From Pomphorhynchus laevis (taxonomy: Eukaryota > Acanthocephala > Palaeacanthocephala > Echinorhynchida > Pomphorhynchidae), in NCBI GenBank assembly GCA_012934845.2, contig WNNJ02002430.1, positions 1-64,000 of the forward strand: a DNA stretch of 64,000 bases, in the 5' to 3' direction. Below are positions 47,829-59,800 of this stretch, one piece after another; the stretch's first letter is position 1, and each line of letters opens with the position of its first letter. The translations under genes and the position numbers were made by a program. The notes below the pieces were generated by a model. It did not search any database, was not told the DNA's origin, and saw only the letters and a list, made by a program, of their open reading frames with translations.

Positions 47829-50800
47829 ACTTGATTTAAATTATAGAAAATCTAAAAACAATTATTAATTTTATTATTTAATTATTTAATTTTGATTTAG
47901 CATTATTATGTTTTGTTTATTTTATAATTATATTAAATACGTAGACTCAGTTAGCTGATTTAATTAACCAGCATGTTTCCTTACTATATAAATTATTTGA
48001 ATTTAACTATTAACTATAATTTAAGTATCTAACAAAAATTAAACCATCAAGTAAATTTAAAAATATGGATAAAATTAAATTAACAGAATCATTAAATATT
48101 TTGAAAGATCAAAATCATTTAAAAGTAGGGACATCTATATTTAGACAAATAAAAGGTGTTCCAATGGGAGGTAATAGTAGCCCAATTATAGCTGACTTGT
48201 TTCTAAGCTTTATAGAATATAAATTTGTTCATAACTGGGTAAAAACTAAATCTATACTATAAAAATATATAAAATATATGTTTCGATGCATTGATGATAT
48301 ATGTGTATTTACTTCTAATAATTTTTATTCAATTAGTGAACAAATTTATCCAGAAAGCCTTATTCTTAACAAAACCAATATTAATGATAAAGAAGGTGTA
48401 TATCTAGATATGAACATTAAATTAACATTAACTAAAACTACTATTAAATTTAATAGTAGTGATCATTTAATAGTAGTGAACACGTGATCATGCAGCAAAA
48501 CTTTTGTTATATGCAACTAACTTTTGGTAAAAGAGAAAAACGATTATTAATACCATTCCTCTACATTCTTTTAAGAGATAAAAATTTATTTAAATAACTA
48601 AAATTAAAATATTCAACTTAAAAATATTACATATTTAATATGTTGTCACGTTGTCTTCACCTGAGCATACCAAACGTCACATATTCTTCGCTGAGCGCGG
48701 GCTGCTGATGTACATTGATATGCAGCGCGCAAGCGTGATTAAATTTATTCTTTATATTATTGTGCTGATTTATATATTTTACTATTTTCTGCTTAATGTT
48801 ATTTTTATAGATACCTAGTTTAAAATATGTATCTATTAAATTATTTAAATGATTTTGAAGCCAATATCATAACATATTGTTGCAATTCTTAAAATTTAGT
48901 TAGCTGATTTAATTCATTATTTAATGTATTATATTTTATATTATATGGTATGCATGAATGTTCATGCAAAAATATGTTTCTTGTAAATTTAAATATGTCA
49001 TCTTTACGATATAAATAAATGGAAGTTTAAGTTAATGTTAATTAAATGTTCATATCTAGATATACACCTTCTTTATCATTAATATTGGTTTTGATAAAGA
49101 AATAAGGCTTTCTGGATAAATTTGTTCACTAATTGAATAAAAATTAATTCAAAAAATTCAAATATATGTCATTATCATGTACTTGGCCCCGCTGCAATGT
49201 AGACTCTGTTATCTGATCTCAGTTATCAGGCTTCAAGCCCTATTCCTCGACACAACATAGCACCGAGGCCAAATACATGCTTATGACGTATTTCCTATGA
49301 CGAAAATTGTTTATCTAGTATCTTATTCATATACAAAATATATTATATTTTGTATAAATGATGAAAACACGAAATTTGTGAAACATTTTATTGTAATCCT
49401 GATGATGATAGCAGGAGCTATCGAAATATAGAATTTTTTATCAAATAAAGGTTAATTTCTGCTTCTTTGTTCTTACAAAATATATTATTTATTATCCACC
49501 CATAAAAAGTTCTTGATATAGGGTAAAAAATTTAGTAATATTGTGCTGATTTATATTTTTAATTATTTTGTGTTTGATTACATGTTTATAGTATAGTAAC
49601 TTTGTTATTTAAATTATTTTGAAGAAATTCATAATATAGCAATTTTTAAATTTCATTATTTTAATGCATATACAATGATTTCGCGGTTACAAACCCGCAG
49701 CAGTCATCATATTTGTCAAAAGCCAGCATTGAGGCGTCGTATTATGCAGATGACTATGCTATGTGAGTCAAAGTGCGGAAATACCGTCACAAAATGGAGG
49801 CCAATTGCTTTATCTCCCCTCAAAAAAATTTCATCATTTGAAAGTAGCTGAAAAATTATTCCAGCGAATCTCCGTGACCATCATGAGAGAAAATGCCAAA
49901 GCGCTCTTGAAGATCATTCCAGACGAGGATTCGTGGTGCGGTAGAGGTAACATCGAATGCTTCGACGACCCGCAATGCCGACATACTATTAACGAGGATT
50001 TGTCGGACTCTGACAATGATTTCGTCGGCGTGGATGATCCTGCTTATCATCGACGTATTTTGGACGTCAGCCCTGCGGAGGACCTGCACACGACAAGCTG
50101 TGCACATGTGATCGTTCACATAGATGTCAACGACACTTTAAATGACCGATCCGTCATAGCGCCAAGCGCAGACTGGCTAGGCAACTCATATGCTGGCGCA
50201 ATTGGTAGCCAGCTGCAGACTAATGCGGAAAACTGATTTACTTTTGTTATTTTTCAAGTTTTGTAATTTAATGTTTTATATTTAATATTATATGGCATGC
50301 ATGAATGATCATGTAAATGATCATTCATGCATAATTTTGATCATGAATGATCAAAATTATTTAAAAGTAGGTCAAAATTATTTTGATATTTCGATAGTAA
50401 CTGCTAGCATCTTCAGAAATTAGAAACGCTCCTGAATATTTTAAAATACAAATCAGGACGGATATATTTCTAAAAAATTATCTTGTCAAATAAAGGGTTA
50501 AACAAGGCGATCAACTGGCGATGGCAGGATTTGCTGCAGCTTCTATTCCGCTTATTAAAGAATTACGGGCCTGCTGAAATCGTGTATTTCATAGATGGTA
50601 TGCATATGTAAAGCATGCTGTGTTTAACTTATAAAGAACTTATTTCCGTAATATAAAAAATGTAGATTGCTAGTTCATTTTCAAATCATTATAGAAGGAA
50701 ATCAAGTATTCGATGGTTCGAGTATAAAAAAACCAAACAAAAATGACAAATTATATATCTAAAATTGCATGAATTGACTCTCAAATAACCTATTTTTCTT

Positions 50801-53800
50801 TCAAGAATTCATTGCAAAACAAGTTGACTTATTTAATGAGCACATGTTTGGCTTATCTTTAACTCGATAAACATTTGCTGAATCAATTAGGAATACTTTA
50901 TTTTCTAAACTTAGTGGACAGGAAATCATAAGTACGGAATTTACTAAGATTTGTACATTCCCAACAAAACACTGTGTCTTAGGCAAGCCCCATAACCATA
51001 AGAACTTGGAGAGAAAGAATATGAATATTCAGTACACATGTGATCACTACTTCTTTGTGGAGAAATTGGGGAAAATTTGACGTGCATACAAATATGGATA
51101 TCAAAGGAGATCAAAAATGAGAAAGATAGAATTAAGAATATGCGAAAAAACGTAGTTCGCGCCAAAGTCAATGCAGAATGGATACTAGTGCTTGATTTTG
51201 CGCCAGACAAAGGATCATCGTCGTGGTTGAACTGTATGTCTAGTCATGGCAATATTCAAGGCACAATATTATACGCGATATAAATGACAAAGAACAAAAT
51301 ACTGCGTTGTACGACGTATGAATTGAACCTCAATTGCAAGAAATACCCAAAACTATTACGTTTAAAACAGTAACGACTTCTTAAGATAATGAATCTCGTT
51401 CTGATATTTCATAAATGGGATTGTTTGGTGAAAACATGATGCGATCTTTTTGGATATTTATGTGCACAATCATTTAACACAGTCTTACACAAACAAGAAA
51501 CCTAAAGATTGTAACGAGTATTATCAATACCGTAAGTACGCCAAATATGGTGAAAAAATGCTGGAAGTATAACGAGGAACGTTTTATTCGATTATGTTAT
51601 GGAAGTCAGGAGCAATTGGATCTGAAGCTAAGAGAGTGTTGCGATGGATAGCTACACACGGTTAAATTCTAAAAAAACATGTGTTATGTAGTAATGTAAA
51701 TGGTTTTGTTTTTGATTACAATTGTTTCGGACCCACTAGCGAGTAACCGTTATCAGCAAATAAAACATTATAAAAAAGAAACATTATTTTAAACGAATAT
51801 TTTTCATTTAACAATTTCCAGTGACTATTCTTCGTTAAACAACACAGTAATACAACATATTAATGTGCAAGTGATATTTCTATTGCGGCTAAATGTTGTG
51901 GGTAAAATGGAGCACAGGCAGTATGAAAAGGATGCAAAACATCTAATTTTTATTTTTGTTAAAAATTATAAGTGATTACAAAATTTTGTTAAATTTTGGC
52001 ATTTCTAAAATTATATTTTCTAGCATATTTGAGGGAACAAATCTTCCTCAATATATAAGATTATGTTAAATAAAAATTCAAATTATTTTAAATACTTATA
52101 TTAAATATTATTTGAAATTTTACAAAATAAATCTTATTATGATATAAGTATAAATATAAAAAGATTTAATTAATTAAATATTTAATTACTTATATTTGAA
52201 CAATATTTGCTTACTAGAATTTGTATTCAGGGGATTATAGCCAAACTGCTCCTGTGTCGCATTAAGCATTGGTTCTTGAAAATCGCGATAAATTCTCTGA
52301 AGAGCATTATATCCACCCGGTAAACTCTATTAAAAAATAAAATCAAGAATCGCTTGACTATAAAAACCTCAAGGTTAATCAGGGCCCTATCATGGTTTCT
52401 CATAATTTCCTGTAGTGTTGTAGGATTACGAATCATTTCCATTGTTTGACGCATAAAATCCGGATTGTTAAAGAATTGTGAAACCTCAGGGTTTTGCTAC
52501 AAAAAGATAATTTTCATAAATGTAATAATAAATTCACTAGTAAGAATTATTATTTTTTATAGACAGAATATCTTTGAGTATGTATATACTCGTATCGTAA
52601 ATATATTGCGTATCGTATAAGAGATGCCACATATATAAAGCGATATTTATAATATTTAATATTTAATATTTATCAATGTATTTGCTTAATTTCATAAAAC
52701 TATAAAGTAATTATTTTATCTAATTTTTATCTATTTAAAAATGACATAAAATATAAAAATTTAAATACAACTCTTAGTCAAAACAAATTTTCAGCTCAAT
52801 TATGAATTGTGTATATCAGAATCGTCCATGCACTCCAGCAAGAAGGTCGCGTTGACCAGCTGGATCGCGGTGCTAATCATCTGATCAGCGCCGCAATCCA
52901 AAAACGATTTAAGACTAATTTAAGTAAACTCAAGATAGAAATTCCTAAAAATCAAAAAACGATTTCTAATAAAGATTTATAACACTTAATAAGGACTATT
53001 GCAATAGTTGAAAATATGTGAACAATAATTTTCATTTTCTATTCTTCTCGATATTAAAACGCCCTAAACAATTGAATAGTACATCGAACGTATCGTTGGA
53101 CAATAAAGGGTTATGTTAATAATAATCGTTTATAACACACAAAAATGAATTTTTATCTATTGCAAAAGAGCAAATAAAACACAATGTTACTATAGCTAAA
53201 TATATATGAATATGCTGAGCTAAATAAAAATAAAATACTAAGTTAGTAATGTTTTAATCCATAAAGCTTATTGAAACTCTTTAGGTTTCCTATCTGATAC
53301 GAAACGGTTATGGAATTCGTCAAATTTGGATGATGGAATGAGCGCTTGAAAAACAGGTGTATCCGCCCCCTCCAAGATTGTTTTATGACCTTGGTGGCTG
53401 GACATGTCAGTATCTACATATCCAGGACAGCAAGGAATGATCAAAATTTTATCGTCAGGACGTTCACGATCAACTTCACGTTGTACGCAAAATTAAAGCA
53501 GAGTAAGTCCTAATTTAGACATTCCATATGCAGATTTAGAAAAGATACCATCACGTTCAATGGTGTTTTCTTTAGCGGCCGTAATAAACTTTTCCATTAC
53601 ACTATTTAGATCGCTAATGGTTAATTGTGGATTTATGAGGTAATTGTGCATTTCGCTATTCATTATCAAAGAGAGTGAACCAACAGTGCTTGATACGTTA
53701 ATAATTCTTCCATTTGGCCGTATTAATCCTGGCATTTCAAGCATCATATTCAGTGTGCCATAGTAGTTTACTCTAATCGTTTCACGTGCTTGTATGTCAA

Positions 53801-56800
53801 AGTTTGTACAATCATTCACCTTAAATGCTACTATACCAGCATTGTTAACAAGAATATCAATGCCACCATACGTTCTACGTAAATGTTGCTGCAATCTCCT
53901 TATACTGTCCATGTCGCTAATATCAAGTTGGTGGAATATAATATCCTTACAGACAAAAGCAGAATTGTCTGATTTGAGTTTAATAATCGCCGACTTGCCA
54001 ATATCCTCATTTCTTGCGATCGGCAAGGATTTTGTAAGCTCCGGCTTATTACTGTACTTTTTAGAGTTATTTCTTTGTGATCGCTGATATTCTTCGCTAT
54101 CATGTTCATGCGATCCATGAGCGTTGCTGTGACCACAATCTTCCGATTCTGTTGATGTATTCGCGGCCGCGGTAGTGGCGGTTGTAATGAATTCGTTATT
54201 TCTTCGAACCATGTTTGAGCAACTCTTCAAAATTGATGCGATATTACTACTTTTATTCGTAATTAAGTGATTGGCGGTATTTGTTGTCGCTATCATTTGT
54301 ACTGCCGCTGGTGCGTCGTCATGTTGATCATGCTCAACACCTTGAACATCAACAACATTGTCGGGTAGTATAAGATCATCACACATGTTGAGTAACTGAT
54401 GAATGATCTGGTTGAGATGATCATTACAATTGTTGGGTGTATGATCGGCAACACTAGATTGGCTGTAATTCATCGTGGAAATTCCGGTTTTACCATTGTC
54501 AATCATAGTTTCTTCTTGGTTACTACTCGACGATACAAAGAAAGGCGCAGCAGATTCGTCGGCACCGGGTTCGTTGATAGAACCAGAAGCAAATTTTGCA
54601 AATTCATTCGATGGATTGCAATCAAGCCCATATTTAGGATCATATGATGTAAATGACATCATTGGTATTGTTGAATTGCTGTTAAGTATAAATGATGACG
54701 ATTCAAACTCCAATCCCTGTTGAGATGATCCTTTTAATTTTATCGTCAAGTTATCATTATCCTTGATTGGACAACAAATTAGATTATTGAATTCGTTCAT
54801 TTGATTATTATTTATTTGCATATCATTACTAGCTAAGGGATGCATTGAACTCTGATGCAGCTCACCAAGTTGTTGGATCTTATTTATTTGATCGGTAACT
54901 TGTCCTGTCGGTGCATTAGCAGACATCAATAGATGACTTTCAGCATCAGTTGTAGTTGCACGATAAGTAAATATCATTTCTTTTTCGAAATCTGTTTGAC
55001 CGTAGTCCGACGAATGCTTTCTAACTTTGGTAAGAGATTTGGCTACATCAGTATCGTCATTATCGTCGACATTAAGCTGGGAATGATGATGCTGAAAAAC
55101 ATCATTAGTAGCATCGAATGGAATATCGTGCTTAGTGATATTGGCAGGAATGTCATCGTTACATTGAGACGCATGCTTGTTTATCGGTTCATTATCTGCG
55201 ACTATCGTAGAAATGGCGCTCACAGAATTATGCTCAGTTTCAATTGATCTGGAGTTATATGTATCACAACGTCTAGTCTACAGGGTAGTCTTATCACATC
55301 ACGAGTTCGGCTCGAAGCACAAGTGTCTGGCTCGAAGAGGCGTTTCCCGGGTTCACCTGTTTCCTGGTGTCCACCATCAAATGTGGATATTGGGATCTGA
55401 TCAAGTGACGCTAGCATTGCATTGGCGTTGCCTCTCATTATTGCAATAGAGATGCGCTGGTATAAATGCGTGATTGTCACGGCGTAAGTGACTCCGCTTG
55501 TCCGGCTCATGTTATTTGCAACCCGTTTGATGACCCTGTTTCCCTCTTCATTCCATCCCTCAAACGACTCCACTACAGCGGCTGAGAATATATACCCCGC
55601 TGCTTCGACCCTGCTCTTGTACTTTCGGTCTTTAACATTAATCGCATACGATGTAGCGGCGGCGAGCTTTGCGTTAGCAGCTGAGCGACGGTATGCCGTC
55701 TGTTGGGGGTGAGTGACTGCAATGTTGATTGCATGGGGAGGGTCCCCATAAAATAGTATGTCTGCCAGCCGTTCACGTAGGTCCGGGATAATACCTCGCA
55801 CTTCCAGAGCTACATCCATCAGGGCTTATTGTGCGGCTGCGAATACCACGTCACGAATAGCATTATGCCGCAGTACTTGGTAACCCCCGTATTGGCATGT
55901 TAGCGAGTGTATGCCTTCCTTATCAGCTATGCGCATGCAGCGACCGCATCTATAATTCCTTTCATGTAAAGGAATTCCAAGCCACATGCGGACTAGAATA
56001 CAGAACTGTGGGGGTGTTAATTCCGTTCCAGATGCCGCATTTGGTACAGCGCTAAGCCAAGCCCCAGCTTTTGGACACGACACTGCATGTAGTCGGGCAC
56101 GATCCATTTCGCTAGCTGATTGTATAAGCTGTGTCGAGGCGAGATTTTCAATCAGGCGTGAGGTTGATGATTGACCGCCATCCGTAGACGGTATGAAGTG
56201 AGATCCCACTGTGGTTCTAAGGGTGGCTAATGCCTCTGAATAGCCAGGAAAAAGTGTAGGATCCAGACTGTATTCTTCTCCGACCTGCATCACGCTATGT
56301 ATAAATGCGCTCTGGACATGCGCCGCATTACATCTTAGGCCAAATCCACCCAGACGGATTGGGAGTGTCATCTGTGATTTCGCTGCTTCGTGTAGTTGAC
56401 ACGCGCATATTTTCTGAAAGGCGTTGGCGATTTGTCTGTCGAATGACTGACAAAACGTTTTTTTAATCCTTGGATCAACTGAGCGGAGAAGGTGGTTTAT
56501 CCTAAACGAGGAAGCGCAGTGTTTGAGTAGGAGGTATCCGACTTAAGGGTCTGGCAGCTTGGCTACTGCATCGATTGTCTGGATTAGCGGTGGCAAAATC
56601 TCGTTTGTCAGGTGGGTTTCTATGAAGGACTCGTCACCGATGGGTATGCCTAACAAGTGCATGTTTCCAGAGGTGTTCTCCGAAACCATCTCGGAGAGTA
56701 GGGCCAAGCAAGAGCTAACGGCTTCAGGCGTGCCAATGACCTCTGTCTTTCGCCAATTTAGCTGCAATTTAATCGCCTTGAAACTCGTGTCTAGCCAGCC

Positions 56801-59800
56801 GAGTGCGGATGCGATTGCCGAAGGCGTCCCGCCGACTATGCCATCGTCCAGGTACCACATGTTGAGGTTTATTCCAGGGATATGAGAAACGTGTTCAATC
56901 GTTTTCTTAATGGCCAACGCGAAGAGGAACGGGCCCAATGGATCACCCTGCTGGACTCCTTCACATGAATTGAGAGGGTCCTGCGGGCTAAAACGAAGGA
57001 GTGCCTTGCACTTGTATGAAAAGTCAAACCATGGCAAGAGCTCTGGGACGTTCTCTCGGACAGTTGCTCGTAAGTGCGCTCTGGACAATGAGTTGAAGGC
57101 GTTTGAAAGATCGATCTTTGCCCAGGCCCAGTTGTTGTCGTTGGCGTGAAGTTCGTGGATTCGTCGGATGTTGTGAACGATCCTTTCCACTGCGTTAGGG
57201 GTTGCCACTCCTAGTTGTGTTGGTTGTAGTAGACCAGCGAAACGTTTGCGGAGTTGGAGACATATGCATTTCGAGCACAAACGGCGTAGAGTTTCGCCAA
57301 CGGCAATTGGTCTTATAACCCCGTCCTTTTTGGGAAGTGCGATCAAGTTCGCGCCGGCTATGTAAGGCGCCACTTCAGAGGGTGCTAGTCCCGCCAGAAG
57401 GTGGTTGACAAGGTGCGTCAGGTTTTCTGCTAGCGAACCGCCGCTATTTGCTCGTAACATGTCCTGGAGATGCTCCGGTCGTAGCCCCAGGCAACCTGGT
57501 CCCGACGCTGAAGTAAAAGAGTTGACCGCGGCAATGACGGTCTCGTGGCCTACAGATATAGACGAAATTGGATTGTTTAAAAGACGTTCTATAAGATTAG
57601 GTGAGGATAGTGGCTGATCCCGCCAGATGCTGTATGTCAGGGGATGTAGTATTTGCAATGCTGTCCATGTTTGTGTAGATGGGCTGACTATTCCTCCTGA
57701 AACCAAACGCTGAAGTGCTTTACAGTAATTCCCATGCTTGGTCAGGTTGATACAAGCAATTTCTGAATTGCCGTTTAGTTGACGGTTTGCATATTTGTGT
57801 GGCGTTTGTATCATGGATAGCACATCTGTTGAAGCGGTTGTCGCGTAGGCTCTTATTGATTCACAAATGTGCTTCTCGAGCTTATATCGACCTTTGCATG
57901 TTGTGGGCATTGGGCCACTGAATCATGATTTTGCGAAGAGCAGCAACTTTGTCCATGAACTGACATCTCCGATCTGCAGTGCATGTTTGATATTGTCACA
58001 GAAATAGGTGACTGCTAAAACACGTGCTTTGTACGGAATGCGTATGACTGTTGTTGATTCTCTGCGCCAACATGATTGAAGACATGATAGACGGTTCGAA
58101 GCGTCGACTCGAGCGCTCGGAATTGCCAATGTTGGAGTTATGACTTCTGTCGTGGCCTCATTTGGCTGGACCTTGGACGCATGGTCGATACAGCCGAATC
58201 CCTCGCCCGAACCTGCACACCTAGAACCTCTGAACTTATGAAAGCGGAAGCATCCATTAGTTGTCAAAACGATGTCCCTCTGGCAGATGCGACATGGCCG
58301 CTTACCTCTGATAATATCATTTTGATCTTGCCCATCGTATGCTATTGTGTTTGGTAACATTGTTAGTAAGTTTGTAATTGCCAAGGTAAGTTTGTAACTG
58401 TTGTATGTTATTTTATTGTATACAATTGTAATTTGATGAGTTCTAAATTTACGATTGATTTGCTGACACTACAGATAATATGTGCCACAAGAAATAATTG
58501 TAGCTTTGTACAATTGTAACAGTGTAACTATTAGCAATTAGCAATTTAAAGAGATCTTTGCGTGTGTCAGATGAAACAATCGTTTATAAAATTAATTGTA
58601 ATTTATGAAAAAATTGTTTTATAATTATTAAATTTCATACAAAAAAACACACATTATTTTAAAATAAGATACTAGATAATCAAACTTCATCAGAGGAAAT
58701 ACATCATTAGCGTGTATTTGGCCCCGCTGCTATAACGGGTAGAGGAATTAGGGGCCGGAACCTGATAGCATAGCAGTTCCTCCTGATGACCTCTAATTCT
58801 TATTCTGATACAAAGTACATTATTTATTAGTAAATTCATAAAAATGACTTTTATGTTAAATTCATAACTGAATTAAGTTCTACAATAGCCCTACTTAGGC
58901 CCTTTTTGAGTGTGTATTTATGTTGTTTTAATCTGGTCTCAAATCATTGGCCTGTTTGACCCACATATTTTTTATCGCATTCTAAACAAGAATTTATATA
59001 AACAACTCCATCATTATTATGTTTGGGTTTCTTTTTCAAAATGCTGTGTAGTTTCGATATTTTACTATTATACAAAACAATATTTGAAGTATTTAATGTT
59101 TTATTGTTTGAAACAAATCTTTTGAAATTAATATTCCAAAAATTATTTATAAATGTTAATCCTATGTATTTCTTTTCTCTTTCTAAGCCAAAAACAACTT
59201 GCTTTATTAGTTTTGGTACTTTTGTAGAAAGCCGCTTTAATTATCCATAATGGAAAACCGTTTTTATCTAATAAAATTTTAATTATCTTATTATTTGTAT
59301 TAAGTTCATTTAAATTGGAAACAATCATCTTACTTCGTAAAAACAAAGGCTTGGCAGCATATATTTTCCAAGATGTTGGTATTGGTATTTCAAGGAACAA
59401 TTGTTAGCAAAACAAGCTAACAACAATTTCTTGACATATAGAGAATAAAAGTACAAGAGATTTTTTGTCAACCACGGGTTATCTATTATCAACACGGTCA
59501 TTTCAATTGAATACTTCAACTAACTAATTTGAATTCGACATAGTGTATTTTTAACATATCGGCCACCATCTTTTGCTTTGGAATTTAGGAGCAGGATCAA
59601 TAAACACTGATTTATATTTATATTTCGCTAGATGTTGCGAAAATAAAGTACAATAAAATAAGTACAAACAGAGTCAGCAAAGTATTAGTTTCTAATGAAG
59701 AAGCTAACGAAATATGAATATAAATTAGTGCTTATTGATTCTGCTACAAAATTACAATATATTTGAAAAATAATACTGTTTATTCAAACGTTGACATTGC

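Larger units (their letters stand above)
55235..58390 (-). mobile_element. RLE-type LINE, second family
   Basis: On the minus strand: zinc-finger ORF (58,384-57,923), RT (57,910-56,543), linker and knuckle (56,371-55,826), nuclease (55,819-55,235). Higher GC than the array copies and far fewer breaks (three or four), so it is younger. It lies directly upstream, on the same strand, of the carbonyl-reductase chimera. Confidence 0.85.

Noticed and set aside
23465-49345. CRISPR-like array from the repeated Naiad tails
   Set aside because: Repeat units are hundreds of bases long, irregularly spaced, in both orientations and linked to PLE coding sequence.
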